Source: Streptomyces avicenniae
GTDB taxonomy: Bacteria; Actinomycetota; Actinomycetes; Streptomycetales; Streptomycetaceae
DNA: 64,000 bases
Reading direction: 5' to 3'
NCBI RefSeq assembly: GCF_000719135.1
Contig: NZ_JOEK01000002.1
Coordinates: 310,001 to 374,000 of the forward strand
Both the position numbers and the translations under genes were made by a program. How positions within the stretch are numbered: position 1 is the stretch's first letter; the number at the start of each line of letters is the position of its first letter. Below, piece after piece: positions 33,316 to 41,125 of this stretch. The notes beneath the pieces were generated by a model. The model was not told where the DNA came from, made no database searches, and saw only the letters and a list, made by a program, of their open reading frames with translations.

Positions 33316-33764
33316 GACGCACCGGCCCGCGCACCGGTCGGGAGCAACGCCCACACGGACTTCGTCTCCACGCCCAGATCCACGCCCCACGCCAGACACA
33401 TCCCCGCGACCAACGTCATCCCCCGCCCGCCCTCGGCGCTCGACGACGGCCGCACCATCGGAACGCACCCCGGCGGCACCACCTCCGGCGCGCCGTCCAC
33501 GACGAGGAGCCGCAGCAGCGCGTCACGTCCGCCGTAGGACACCTGCACGATCAACCGGCCCCCACGCACCGGACGCGCATGCACCACCGCGTTCGTCGCC
33601 AACTCCGAGACGACGACCGCCGCATCAGCCACCGTCCCGGCGTCCATCCCCCAACCCGCCAGCACACCCCGCACCCGCCGCCGCACCACCGGCACACTCC
33701 CCACCGCATACGGCTCCGACAGAAGCCGCAACAGGCACCTCGCCCGCTCGCCTTCACTCAGCAC
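33312..33764 (-). CDS. RsbW-like ATP-binding (GHKL) protein
   Basis: 150 aa. GHKL ATPase fold as in anti-sigma/serine-kinase RsbW proteins: VADAAVVVSELATNAVVHAR is the N-box, and the last part VPMVRPSSSAEGGRGMTLVAG covers the G2/ATP-lid region. GTG 33764 has CGGAGGTGGAG upstream. In streptomycetes such stand-alone ATPases often sit next to Scr1-type regulators, and here it is divergent from one. It may sequester a regulator or sigma factor. Confidence 0.88.
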   Translation of the reverse strand: MLSEGERARCLLRLLSEPYAVGSVPVVRRRVRGVLAGWGMDAGTVADAAVVVSELATNAVVHARPVRGGRLIVQVSYGGRDALLRLLVVDGAPEVVPPGCVPMVRPSSSAEGGRGMTLVAGMCLAWGVDLGVETKSVWALLPTGARAGAS

Positions 33765-34151
33765 GTCTCCACCTCCGGGTGACGGCTCACGAGTTCGACG
33801 CTCCGCGAGTCGGTGACCGTGGTAGCCGTTGTGCAGCCGAGCTGTATGGGGGTGCCAGTGACTCGGGAAGTGCGGTGCGTTCGAACGGAGGTCACCATGA
33901 CCATCGCCTCGGTTCCGGGTTGGCGCGCGGCAACGCGCAGACCGCCCCCTTCACCACGAAAGGGGCTACAACTCACGGTGACCTGCCGCATACTGAATCG
34001 GCAAGTGCATCGGCAAAAATCACCCCCGAAGCGGGGAAATGGCATATGACGAACCCGCACATCACCTATTTCCGCAGGCACATCACATGCCAGACTGCGC
34101 GCATGGGCGGTTTCGGCAGACACATCCACAGGAAGTGAAGGGAGAGAGCAC
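33765..34151. other. divergent control region between the ATPase operon and the Scr1-like regulator
   Basis: 387 bp. Contains a possible 50-aa ORF (33897-34049) and, near the regulator, the near-direct repeats GCACATCAC (34058 and 34079) followed by ACACATCCAC at 34121, which could be operator elements. AT content is higher than in the flanks. Confidence 0.45.
33897..34049 (+). CDS. possible 50-aa basic protein
   Basis: Encodes MTIASVPGWRAATRRPPPSP..., ending QKSPPKRGNGI. Strongly basic and proline-rich, with no fold recognised. The reason to list it is the near-ideal ribosome site CGGAGGTCACC directly before the ATG. It could be a leader peptide or simply chance. Confidence 0.3.
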   Translation: MTIASVPGWRAATRRPPPSPRKGLQLTVTCRILNRQVHRQKSPPKRGNGI

Positions 34152-35015
34152 GTGGCCCAGGCACCCCGGCCGACCGCCCGGAGAATCGAACTGTGCGACG
34201 AGCTGCGGAGGCTCCGCGTCCGCGCCGGACTCACCTTGGAACAGGCCGTCGAGGGCCTGGACCTCTCCGAACGCAAGCTCCAGCGGATCGAGACCGAACT
34301 GCACGGCCTGCGTAGCGCCGAAGTGCTCAAAGCACTGATGGACCGCTACGGCGTGGAAAGCCCCGACGCACGTAACCATCTCCTGGAGATGTTCCGCGAG
34401 GCATCCAGCCAGGAGTGGTTCACGCAGTACCGGGCGCTCATGCCCTCGGGCATGCCACGGTTCGTCGGAGTCGAAAGCGCGGCCATCGAGGTTCGCGCAT
34501 GGCATCCCACTCTCGTCCCCGGGTTGCTCCAGACGGAGAGCTACGCCCGCGCCCTCCACCAGCTCGCGAAGCCGATCAGAGAGACGACGACCGAGTTCAT
34601 CGCATCCAACATCGAACTGCGGATGCGGCGCCGGGCGGCAGTCATCAACGGCGATCTGCGGCTACTCGCGGTCCTGTACGAGCCCGCTCTCCGCTACCAG
34701 GCCGCCGCACCGGAGGCGATGAAAGAGCAGTACGAGGAGATCGCCAAACTTGCGGAGTTGGACACGGTGACCATCCAGGTTCTCCCGGCTCGGACTCGCG
34801 GTTACGTCTCACCGCACGACTTCACCCTGCTTGACCTCGGCTCGAACCTTCCGGCCATCGTCCAGGTCGATACCGCTTGGGGTGCCGTTTCGGTTACGGA
34901 CAAACCTCGTGAGGTCGCCAGGTTCCGCCGCAAACACGAGGTCCTCACTCAAGGGGCGTTGTCGCCCGAAGCGACTGTTCCTTTCCTGCAAGCACTACTG
35001 CGAGAGATTCCATAA
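34152..35015 (+). CDS. Scr1-type XRE transcriptional regulator (HTH + DUF5753)
   Basis: 287 aa. The N-terminal XRE HTH (about 13-70; ELRRLRVRAGLTLEQAVEGLDLSERKLQRIE) is followed by DUF5753 (about 105-285; VPGLLQTESYARAL, IELRMRRRAAVI, VLPARTRGYVSPHDFTLLDL). Members act with the DUF397 protein encoded next and influence development or antibiotic production (family knowledge). The start codon is GTG 34152 with GGGAGAG upstream. The stop TAA overlaps the DUF397 start by 1 nt (TAATG). Confidence 0.93.
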   Translation: MAQAPRPTARRIELCDELRRLRVRAGLTLEQAVEGLDLSERKLQRIETELHGLRSAEVLKALMDRYGVESPDARNHLLEMFREASSQEWFTQYRALMPSGMPRFVGVESAAIEVRAWHPTLVPGLLQTESYARALHQLAKPIRETTTEFIASNIELRMRRRAAVINGDLRLLAVLYEPALRYQAAAPEAMKEQYEEIAKLAELDTVTIQVLPARTRGYVSPHDFTLLDLGSNLPAIVQVDTAWGAVSVTDKPREVARFRRKHEVLTQGALSPEATVPFLQALLREIP

Positions 35016-35221
35016 TGAACACCCACCCGCTTACTCCCAACGCCGAAAAGCTCGCCTGGAGGAAGTCCTCCTACAGCGACGGAGAGGGCCAGAACTGCGT
35101 CGAGATCGCCATGCTCGACGGTGCCGTCGCCGTTCGCGACTCCAAGGCCCCCGACAACCCCCACCTCATGATCCCCCGCGACCGGTTCGCAGCGCTGATC
35201 ACCGCCATCAGCCGCCACTGA
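35015..35221 (+). CDS. DUF397 domain protein (Scr2-type partner)
   Basis: 68 aa, the normal size. Canonical DUF397: LAWRKSSYSDGEGQNCVEIA, VAVRDSKAPDNPHLMIPRD and a C-terminal helix FAALITAIS. It is translationally coupled to the Scr1-like gene and probably acts as its small partner/antagonist. Confidence 0.93.
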   Translation: MNTHPLTPNAEKLAWRKSSYSDGEGQNCVEIAMLDGAVAVRDSKAPDNPHLMIPRDRFAALITAISRH

Positions 35222-35239
35222 ACCACCAGGAAGACGCGC

Positions 35240-35263
35240 GCTCCGGCCGCACGCGGCCGGAGC
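35240..35263 (+). terminator. terminator after the Scr1/DUF397 pair
   Basis: GCTCCGGCC / GGCCGGAGC, a 9-bp perfect stem with a 6-nt loop, 18 bp past the stop. Confidence 0.6.
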
Positions 35264-35298
35264 CGCCTGAGCAGGCGAACCGTCGCTGTGGAGGTGCC

Positions 35299-35520
35299 AT
35301 GGCTGGCGAGCGGCAGGATTCGGACGACGAGCTGGAAGCGCTGGAACGTCTTGAGGTGGCGTTCGATGAGCTGGCAACGGCCTATCCAGTAACACCACCC
35401 CAGGAGCTTCTGGACCGCGCGCGCAAGCACACCTCCTACGTCGGCAACCTCCTGCATGCACGCAAAACGCTGGAGGAGCACAGACAACTCCTCGTCCTGA
35501 GCGGATGGTTCTCCCTGTTG
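35299..35520 (+). pseudogene. truncated XRE/TPR-type regulator remnant
   Basis: ATG 35299 has GGAGG upstream and opens MAGERQDSDDELEALERLEV. The stretch LLHARKTLEEHRQLLVLSGW resembles the linker and first TPR helices of long Streptomyces HTH-TPR regulators. The homology-like part stops at about WFSLL (35520), after which the frame continues to 35670 through sequence antisense to the convergent VOC gene. The HTH is absent, so this looks like a central fragment left by deletion. Confidence 0.45.
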
Positions 35521-35530
35521 CCCGGGCCGC

Positions 35531-35914
35531 TCAGGCCGCGCCGGGCCCGGGCAGCAGGCAGAACGGGTGACCGGCCGGGTCGGCGAGGACGAGCCAGCCG
35601 CGCGCGTCCTCGTGCAGCGGCGAGGCGCCCTCCGCGAGCGCCCGCTCCCGTGCCGCGTCGAGGTCGGTGACCTCGATGTCGAGGTGGAACTGCTGCGGGT
35701 GGGCGCTGTCCGGCCAGCGGGGCGGGCGGTGGTCCGCCACGCGCTGGAAGGCGAGGACGGAGTCGCCCGGCAGGTGGAGCGTGGCGAAGTCGTCGTCCAC
35801 GCTCCAGCGGGGGTCGGGGCGGTTCACCTCGCCGCCGAGCAGCCCGTGGTAGAACCGCGCGAGCCGGTGGACGTCGGGACAGTCGAGCACGACGCACTGC
35901 ACGAAGCCGATCAT
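35531..35914 (-). CDS. single-domain VOC family protein
   Basis: 127 aa: MIGFVQCVVLDCPDVHRLAR, FHLDIEVTDLDAARERALAEGA and the final strand WLVLADPAGHPFCLL are typical of actinobacterial VOC proteins of unknown substrate. It would act as a dimer. ATG 35914 has GGAGG 7 nt upstream; a TAGAGT box near 35960 could be its -10. Confidence 0.88.
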   Translation of the reverse strand: MIGFVQCVVLDCPDVHRLARFYHGLLGGEVNRPDPRWSVDDDFATLHLPGDSVLAFQRVADHRPPRWPDSAHPQQFHLDIEVTDLDAARERALAEGASPLHEDARGWLVLADPAGHPFCLLPGPGAA

Positions 35915-35962
35915 GGCTGCACCTCCGGGAGTTGACCGCCCCGCTCCGGGGCGGCTCGCACT

Positions 35963-36520
35963 CTAGTGTTCCGCCGGGCCCGTGGGTCGCCCGACATGGG
36001 CGGCGATGGTCCGCGCGCACGCCATCGCCTCGGCGCGCGTGGTGTCCACCTCCAGGTCGTAGACCACGCCCCGGTGCACAAGCTCCGCCTGCGAAGCCGC
36101 CATCCCCACCACCCGGTCGCCCCGCGCGACCTCACGGGCCGCCGCCACCGCGCCGTCGCACCGGACGCCGACCCACAGCACCCCCAGGCCGCCCAGCGCC
36201 CGGCGCCACCGCTCCTGCGACTGCTGCCCGCCGAGGAAAACCTCATCGACGACGACCCGGGCCCCGGCGCGTGCCATGGCGGCGACCCCCTCGATCCACG
36301 CCGCCTCCAGCGTCCGGAACGCGGGACCGACGACCACCTCGCCGTCCGACGCGAACGCGATCCCCGCGTCGGACACCGTCATCGAGGCGGGCATCGCGTC
36401 CACCAGCGTGTCGGTCCCGAGCACCAGCCACGGATCGGGCAGGACCGCCTGGAGACACCGGGCGATCCCGGACTTCCCCGCGCTGGAACCGCCGTTGAGA
36501 ACGATCACCTGAGTCGTCAC
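35963..36520 (-). CDS. chloramphenicol phosphotransferase-like kinase
   Basis: 185-aa P-loop kinase. Walker A GGSSAGKS (residues 10-17), and Asp37 in [11 protein letters not shown] matches the catalytic Asp of the Streptomyces venezuelae CPT family, which phosphorylates the primary hydroxyl of chloramphenicol. [10 protein letters not shown] is the Walker-B-like strand. No chloramphenicol cluster is nearby, so the true substrate may be another small molecule. A TAGGGT box 6 nt before GTG 36520 suggests leaderless expression. Confidence 0.88.
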   Translation of the reverse strand: MTTQVIVLNGGSSAGKSGIARCLQAVLPDPWLVLGTDTLVDAMPASMTVSDAGIAFASDGEVVVGPAFRTLEAAWIEGVAAMARAGARVVVDEVFLGGQQSQERWRRALGGLGVLWVGVRCDGAVAAAREVARGDRVVGMAASQAELVHRGVVYDLEVDTTRAEAMACARTIAAHVGRPTGPAEH

Positions 36521-36526
36521 CGCGCC

Positions 36527-36532
36527 ACCCTA
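36527..36532 (-). promoter_or_regulatory. -10 box of leaderless CPT-like transcript
   Basis: TAGGGT on the minus strand, 6 nt before GTG 36520. Confidence 0.4.
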
Positions 36533-36628
36533 GAGCCATCACGGCCCGCCCACGATGACCGGTACGGCCCTCGCCCGGAGTGGGTAACGTGCTGCTCCCC
36601 AAGCCCGAACGGGAGCGGAAGAAGCGCG

Positions 36629-36913
36629 ATGAGTTCACCCGGAAGCACACCACCCGCACGCGACTGGGCGTTCGTCCTGTACCCCGTGCGGCGTCCGACC
36701 GAGGAGGACTCGGGCCGGTTCGACCGGTCCGACGCGCTCGCCGGTGGCGAGATCGGATGGGAGGAGGACCCCGGCGGCGTGCGGTTCCCCTGCACGGTGC
36801 GCGCGGCCGACGCGCAGGCCGCCGTCGCGTGGGCCGTCGAGCGCCTGACCGGGGCCGGGCTGGAGATCGCCGACATCCGCATGCCCCTGGCCGACTTCCG
36901 CACGGCCACCTGA
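36629..36913 (+). CDS. hypothetical small protein
   Basis: 94 aa, acidic and soluble: DWAFVLYPVRRPTEEDSGRF, DPGGVRFPCTVRAADAQAAV and a final LEIADIRMPLADFRTAT. It looks like a small alpha/beta domain, but I recognise no family. ATG 36629 is preceded by a GGAGCGGAAGAAG purine stretch. It stands alone between divergent and downstream genes. Confidence 0.6.
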   Translation: MSSPGSTPPARDWAFVLYPVRRPTEEDSGRFDRSDALAGGEIGWEEDPGGVRFPCTVRAADAQAAVAWAVERLTGAGLEIADIRMPLADFRTAT

Positions 36914-37018
36914 CACGCCCCGGGCGGCGGCCAGGACACCGCCCGGTTGCGCACCCATTTGGGCGTATTTACGCTGTTCGAGTGGGCTCGGGGTGTCCCC
37001 TCTGGGTGGAGGCGTGTG

Positions 37019-37342
37019 ATGTCCCGATCGCTGCTCGGTGCGCTGCCGCTGTGTGTCGCGGTGGGTGCTCTCGCGATGACCGGTGGTGCGCAGCCGCAGG
37101 AGCGGGCGGCCGAGGTCGGGGGGACGGTCACGGCGGGTGGTGGCACCGGGCTGCATGCGGCGCCCGACGACGGCGCGGCCGTCGTCGGCAGTGCGGCGGG
37201 CGGGGCCCGTATCGATGTGCTGTGCGTCGCGGAGGCGGATCACGGCTCGACGTGGTACCTCGTGCGCGCCGATGCAGACTCCTACGCCTGGGTGCCCGCC
37301 GAGGACGTCCGCGTGCAGGGGGACGACCCCGCCTCCTGCTGA
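37019..37342 (+). CDS. secreted SH3-like domain protein
   Basis: 107 aa. A signal peptide (MSRSLLGALPLCVAVGALAM...) is followed by one bacterial SH3 domain (TVTAGGGTGLHAAPDDGAAV, then WYLVRADADSYAWVPAEDV) ending in a lone Cys. Such proteins may bind cell-wall peptides. ATG 37019 has GGAGG about 6 nt upstream; the longer frame from 36947 lacks a ribosome site. Confidence 0.78.
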   Translation: MSRSLLGALPLCVAVGALAMTGGAQPQERAAEVGGTVTAGGGTGLHAAPDDGAAVVGSAAGGARIDVLCVAEADHGSTWYLVRADADSYAWVPAEDVRVQGDDPASC

Positions 37343-37355
37343 CCAGGGGACGCGC

Positions 37356-37646
37356 TCACTCGTCCTCGGCCGCCGCCCTCGGGCGCCCCTCACGCTCGCG
37401 CCCGCGCGGTGCGAACGGATCGGTCCCCGCCGTGTCCGGGTAGAGGATGCGCTGCGTCTCGGCCAGATCGGCGGCCACCGCGACGGCCTCCCACTCGTAC
37501 CCGTTCCACCGGCACACCAGCCGTGGCGCCTCCGGCCGGACGTGCGCCCCCGCGCGCGGGCCAGGTGTCAGCGTCACGACCCGGTACAGGGCATTGCGGC
37601 GCGACTCCCGCCGCGCGGCCCAGGCGGCGAGGGGCTCCTCGTCCAT
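37356..37646 (-). CDS. hypothetical small protein
   Basis: 96 aa: MDEEPLAAWAARRESRRNAL, then LVCRWNGYEWEAVAVAADLA and an Arg/Glu-rich tail. The CRWNGYEWE segment is conserved-looking and may form a small beta-sheet. No family is known to me. Start ATG 37646 has GGAAGGA upstream; the frame is open further to 37733. Confidence 0.6.
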   Translation of the reverse strand: MDEEPLAAWAARRESRRNALYRVVTLTPGPRAGAHVRPEAPRLVCRWNGYEWEAVAVAADLAETQRILYPDTAGTDPFAPRGREREGRPRAAAEDE

Positions 37647-37771
37647 CGGCGAACGATCCTTCCGGTCCCGTGCGTACGCCCGGCGTCGTCCGCGCGCACC
37701 GGCGCGGGCAGGCGACCGCGCCGCGCTCATCACACCATGCCCCGGCGCGCCTCAACCCCCGTGCGACGCAG

Positions 37772-37777
37772 TACCGT
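37772..37777 (+). promoter_or_regulatory. -10 box of leaderless epimerase transcript
   Basis: TACCGT, 6 nt before ATG 37784; no Shine-Dalgarno. Confidence 0.45.
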
Positions 37778-37783
37778 TCAGCC

Positions 37784-38593
37784 ATGGATCTGGGAACGGT
37801 GGCCATCACCGGCGCGGCGGGGCACGTCGGCTCGGTGGTGCGGCGCGCGCTGCGCCCGGAGGCGGAGCGGCTGATCGCGCTGGACCGCGTCCCGCTGGAG
37901 GCCGAGGCGCCGAACGAGGTGGCGCGCCATGTCGAGCTGCGCGACCCGGGCGCCGTCGTCGCCGCCCTGGCCGGGACGGGCACCGACGCGGTGCTGCATC
38001 TCGGCGGCCTGGCGGACGAGGCACCGCTCGCCGACCTGCTGGCGGCGAACGTCCTGGGCACCCAGCACGTCCTGGAGGCCGCGCGCCGCCTGGGCATCCC
38101 GCGCGTGGTGCTGGCGAGCACCAACCGCGTCACGGGCTTCCACCCCACGGCGCGCCTGGCGAGCCCCACCGATCCGGTGCGCCCCGACGGTCTTTACGCC
38201 GTGAGCAAGGTCGCCGTCGAGGCGCTGGGGCGGATGTACGCCGAGAAGTTCGGCCTGTCGGTGATATGCCTGCGGATCGGCAGCTTCGAGGAGAGCCCGT
38301 CCGAGCCCCGCCACCTGGCGACCTGGCTGAGCCCGCGCGACGCGGTCGGCTTCGTGCGCGCCGCGCTGACGGCGCCGCCCTCGGCGCGCTTCCGCACCGC
38401 CTACGCGGTGTCGGCGAACACGCGGCGTTTCTGGGAACTCCCGGCGCCCACGACGCTGGCCTACACGCCGGTGGACGACGCCGAGACGTACGCCTCGCTC
38501 ATCCCCGGCGCGGACGTCCCCTTCTCCCCCACCGCGCCGCAGTCGGGCCCGTACGCCGAGCCGGAGTGCACGCTCCCGCACGTCCAGCCCTGA
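37784..38593 (+). CDS. NAD-dependent epimerase/dehydratase (SDR), uronate-dehydrogenase-like
   Basis: 269-aa extended SDR. The NAD-binding TGAAGHVGSVVRRAL is at residues 9-23, LHLGGLADEAPL follows, then the active-site SSTN-like region LASTNRVTGF and the YAVSKVAVE catalytic YxxxK. The C-terminal half (LATWLSPRDAVGFVRAALTA) matches uronate dehydrogenase-like members. It likely oxidises or epimerises a sugar derivative; the substrate is unproven. Confidence 0.88.
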   Translation: MDLGTVAITGAAGHVGSVVRRALRPEAERLIALDRVPLEAEAPNEVARHVELRDPGAVVAALAGTGTDAVLHLGGLADEAPLADLLAANVLGTQHVLEAARRLGIPRVVLASTNRVTGFHPTARLASPTDPVRPDGLYAVSKVAVEALGRMYAEKFGLSVICLRIGSFEESPSEPRHLATWLSPRDAVGFVRAALTAPPSARFRTAYAVSANTRRFWELPAPTTLAYTPVDDAETYASLIPGADVPFSPTAPQSGPYAEPECTLPHVQP

Positions 38594-38696
38594 CGGCACG
38601 CCCGGCCGGAACCGTCCCCGGGCCCCGTACGTCTCAGCGACGCGCCGCCCGGGACCGCCGGGCGCGCGCCGGGTGGACGGACCGGAGGGGGCTCGC

Positions 38697-39572
38697 GTGA
38701 CGGGACGAAGGAGGGCGCGCGGCGCCGGGGCGGCGGCGCTGGTCGCCGTGCTGGCGGCGGGCTGTGGCGGCGGAGGCGACGGCGACCTGGTGATCGAGGG
38801 CGAGGCGCCCGCCGCGCCGTACGCGGGCCCGCTGTGGGTGGAGCCGCAGGACGCGTCCCTCTTCGAGGAGGACAGCGTCGAGGCGGCGGAGGCGGACGCC
38901 GGGGCCGCCGCGCTGGCGCTGGAGTGCGACGGCGCGTTCTACCAGGGCGGCGGGGCGGAGATCTGGAGCGAGGGGGACGGCGGGGACGACCCGGAGGGCG
39001 GGCTGCGCGCGTACTTCTCCATCGAGATGCCGGGGCTGCCCGAGTACGGCTACCGCGTGGAGCGGGAGGAGGACGGCCGGGTGCTGTACTCCTTCGACGT
39101 CGGGGGTGAGACCAAGATCGCGGTGATCGTCGCCGAGGACGGCCAGGACCGCCCCGGCTGGGGCCCGGAGACCAGCGCCGCGTGCGACCCGGCCGAGCTG
39201 CCCGACCCCTGGACGGACGATCAGTGGTACGAGGTGTGGACGGACGCGGACGGCGACCGCGTGCCCATAGCCGAGGTGAACAGCAGCGAGGGCTCGGAGC
39301 ACTGCGGCTGGCAGCGGGCCGACTTCATCGAGATGGGCCGCGACCCGGACCGCTCGCTCTACGCGCGGGACCCGCAGGGCGTGCTGCCCGGCGAGATGCT
39401 GACCGCCCCCTACGACGGGGACGTGGAGATGCCCGCCGACGCGCGCCACACCGGGTACCGGCTGGGCGACCGGGAGCTGTCGCTGGCGGCCGACGGCGCC
39501 ACCGCCTACGTCCGCACGCCGGACGGCGTCGAGGCGTGGCCCTTGGTCCGGCCGGGCATGGGCTGTGCCTGA
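38697..39572 (+). CDS. putative lipoprotein
   Basis: 291 aa. The GTG start has GGAGGGGG 5 nt upstream. The signal sequence ends in a lipobox LAAGC, so it is probably lipidated and held at the outer face of the membrane. The mature part is very acidic with seven or more Cys/Trp-centred segments (EQWSEGDGGDD-like acidic runs, HCGWQRADFIEMG, DQWYEVWTDADGDR). No known domain recognised. Confidence 0.78.
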   Translation: MTGRRRARGAGAAALVAVLAAGCGGGGDGDLVIEGEAPAAPYAGPLWVEPQDASLFEEDSVEAAEADAGAAALALECDGAFYQGGGAEIWSEGDGGDDPEGGLRAYFSIEMPGLPEYGYRVEREEDGRVLYSFDVGGETKIAVIVAEDGQDRPGWGPETSAACDPAELPDPWTDDQWYEVWTDADGDRVPIAEVNSSEGSEHCGWQRADFIEMGRDPDRSLYARDPQGVLPGEMLTAPYDGDVEMPADARHTGYRLGDRELSLAADGATAYVRTPDGVEAWPLVRPGMGCA

Positions 39573-39613
39573 CCTCACGCTTTATCCGCTGAAGGTTTGT
39601 CAGTGCCTCCGAC

Positions 39614-39619
39614 TAGGCT
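39614..39619 (+). promoter_or_regulatory. -10 box of a leaderless small-protein transcript
   Basis: TAGGCT, 7 nt before ATG 39627, with CTGAAG about 19 nt further upstream as a weak -35. Confidence 0.5.
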
Positions 39620-39626
39620 CGTCCGT

Positions 39627-39800
39627 ATGTCCGAGGCACCTGATTCGACCGTGACGCCACGCTCCGCCGCCGATCTCAACGACGAGATACGTGCGCTGTG
39701 GACGCGGATGGCCGGGCGCCCGGCGGACGAGCAGCGCCGGGAGTACGAGCGGCTGCTCGGCGAGTGGGTCACCGCCGCGCGCACCGGGACGGACCGCTAG
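39627..39800 (+). CDS. 57-aa hypothetical protein
   Basis: Mostly one amphipathic helical hairpin: LNDEIRALWTRMAGRPADEQ, then RREYERLLGEWVTAARTG. Soluble, no family recognised. The leaderless -10 just upstream is the main argument that it is expressed. Confidence 0.6.
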   Translation: MSEAPDSTVTPRSAADLNDEIRALWTRMAGRPADEQRREYERLLGEWVTAARTGTDR

Positions 39801-40022
39801 GGCCCGTCGCCCGGAGCCTGTCCGGGCCGTACCACAGTCGGCGGGTGCGCCCGGGTGTTCTCGGCCGCCTTCACGGCTTCCCCGGTGGCCCCCACCACGG
39901 GTGCGGGCCCCTCGGGGGCCGTGGCGGCACGCGGCCGGGCGTGACCGTCGGCCGCTGGCCTGATCACACCGGCCCCGCACGGACGATCCTCCGTGCCCCG
40001 GCGCCCGGAGAACGCGGACGGT

Positions 40023-40028
40023 TACCCT
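40023..40028 (+). promoter_or_regulatory. -10 box of leaderless tetR transcript
   Basis: TACCCT, 7 nt before ATG 40036; no Shine-Dalgarno. Confidence 0.45.
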
Positions 40029-40035
40029 TCGGGAC

Positions 40036-40767
40036 ATGAACAGCCCACCCGTCTCGCCGCGTCCGGCGTACCGCCGCCTGAGCGTGGAGGAGCGTCACGG
40101 CCAGCTGATCGCGACCGCGCAGCGGCTGTTCGCGACCCACCTGCCGGAGGACGTGTCGCTGGACGACGTGGCCCGCGCCGCCGGGGTGTCCCGGCCCCTG
40201 GTCTACCGCTACTTCCCCGGCGGCAAGCAGCAGTTGTACGAGGCCGCGCTCGGCAGCGCCGCCCGGGACCTGGAGCTGTGCTTCGTGGTCCCGGAGGAGG
40301 GGCCGCTGAGCGAACGGCTCGCCCGCGCCCTGGACCGCTACCTGGCCTTCGTGGACTCCCACGGCGAGGGGTTCACCGCCCTGCTGAAGGGCGGCAGCGT
40401 GGTCGAGACGTCACGGACGAGCGCGATCGTGGACGGCGTGCGCCGGGCGGCGGCCGGGCAGGTGCTGATCCACATGCGCGTGACGGCGCCGGGGCCCGAC
40501 CTGCACATGACACTGCGGACGTGGATCACGGCGGTCGAGGCGGCGTCGCTCATCTGGCTGGACGAGGACAAGCAGCGCGCCGCCGAGGACCTGCGGGACT
40601 GGCTCGTGGACCACTTCGTGGCGCTGCTGATGGTGACGGCGGGCCGCGACGAGGAGACGGCGCGGGTCCTGCGCGCCGCCGCCAGGATCGAACCGGGAGG
40701 CGGCCGGGTGGAGGCGCTCGTCGGACGGACCCTCGCCGCCCTGAGCCCGCCGGAGGAGCAGGACTGA
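40036..40767 (+). CDS. TetR family transcriptional regulator
   Basis: 243 aa. The HTH is at residues about 20-65 ([40 protein letters not shown]). The helical ligand domain includes [17 protein letters not shown], typical of actinobacterial TetR regulators linked to lipid or fatty-acid genes, but no ligand can be inferred. Its stop overlaps the next start in TGATG, so the small downstream gene is co-translated. Confidence 0.92.
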   Translation: MNSPPVSPRPAYRRLSVEERHGQLIATAQRLFATHLPEDVSLDDVARAAGVSRPLVYRYFPGGKQQLYEAALGSAARDLELCFVVPEEGPLSERLARALDRYLAFVDSHGEGFTALLKGGSVVETSRTSAIVDGVRRAAAGQVLIHMRVTAPGPDLHMTLRTWITAVEAASLIWLDEDKQRAAEDLRDWLVDHFVALLMVTAGRDEETARVLRAAARIEPGGGRVEALVGRTLAALSPPEEQD

Positions 40768-41042
40768 TGCGCAGCGAACGGACCCCCTTCGTCGGCGGCC
40801 CGCTGGACGGCCGGGTGCTGCCGGTGCTGGTGGGCGCCACGGGCAAGCCGCCGAAGCGGTACGAGGTCCCGGTGCCTGGCGAGGACGGGGCGCCGCCCGA
40901 GGTGTACGCGTACCGGCTCGAACCGGCCGGGCACACCAGGCGGTTGCGCCTGCCGCGCGGCTGGGTCTACGTGTACGAGGACCCGGCGGCCCCGCAGGAC
41001 CCGGCCGGACCTGGCGACGCGGACGGCCTCACCCGTCCATGA
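40767..41042 (+). CDS. small hypothetical protein coupled to tetR
   Basis: 91 aa beginning [20 protein letters not shown]. The [13 protein letters not shown]... [15 protein letters not shown] pattern is a short beta-rich motif recurring in small actinobacterial proteins of unknown function. It overlaps the tetR stop by one base. Confidence 0.75.
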   Translation: MRSERTPFVGGPLDGRVLPVLVGATGKPPKRYEVPVPGEDGAPPEVYAYRLEPAGHTRRLRLPRGWVYVYEDPAAPQDPAGPGDADGLTRP

Positions 41043-41125
41043 CGGGCGCGCCCGTTCGGGCAGGGTAGGTCACGCCCCGGCGCGTCCGGCCCAGCCCCAC
41101 GGCGACAACCCGGCAATGTGCTGGT

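Noticed and set aside
36947..37342. longer SH3 protein starting at 36947
   Set aside because: The extra 24 residues lack a ribosome site and would bury the signal peptide; ATG 37019 has a good Shine-Dalgarno.
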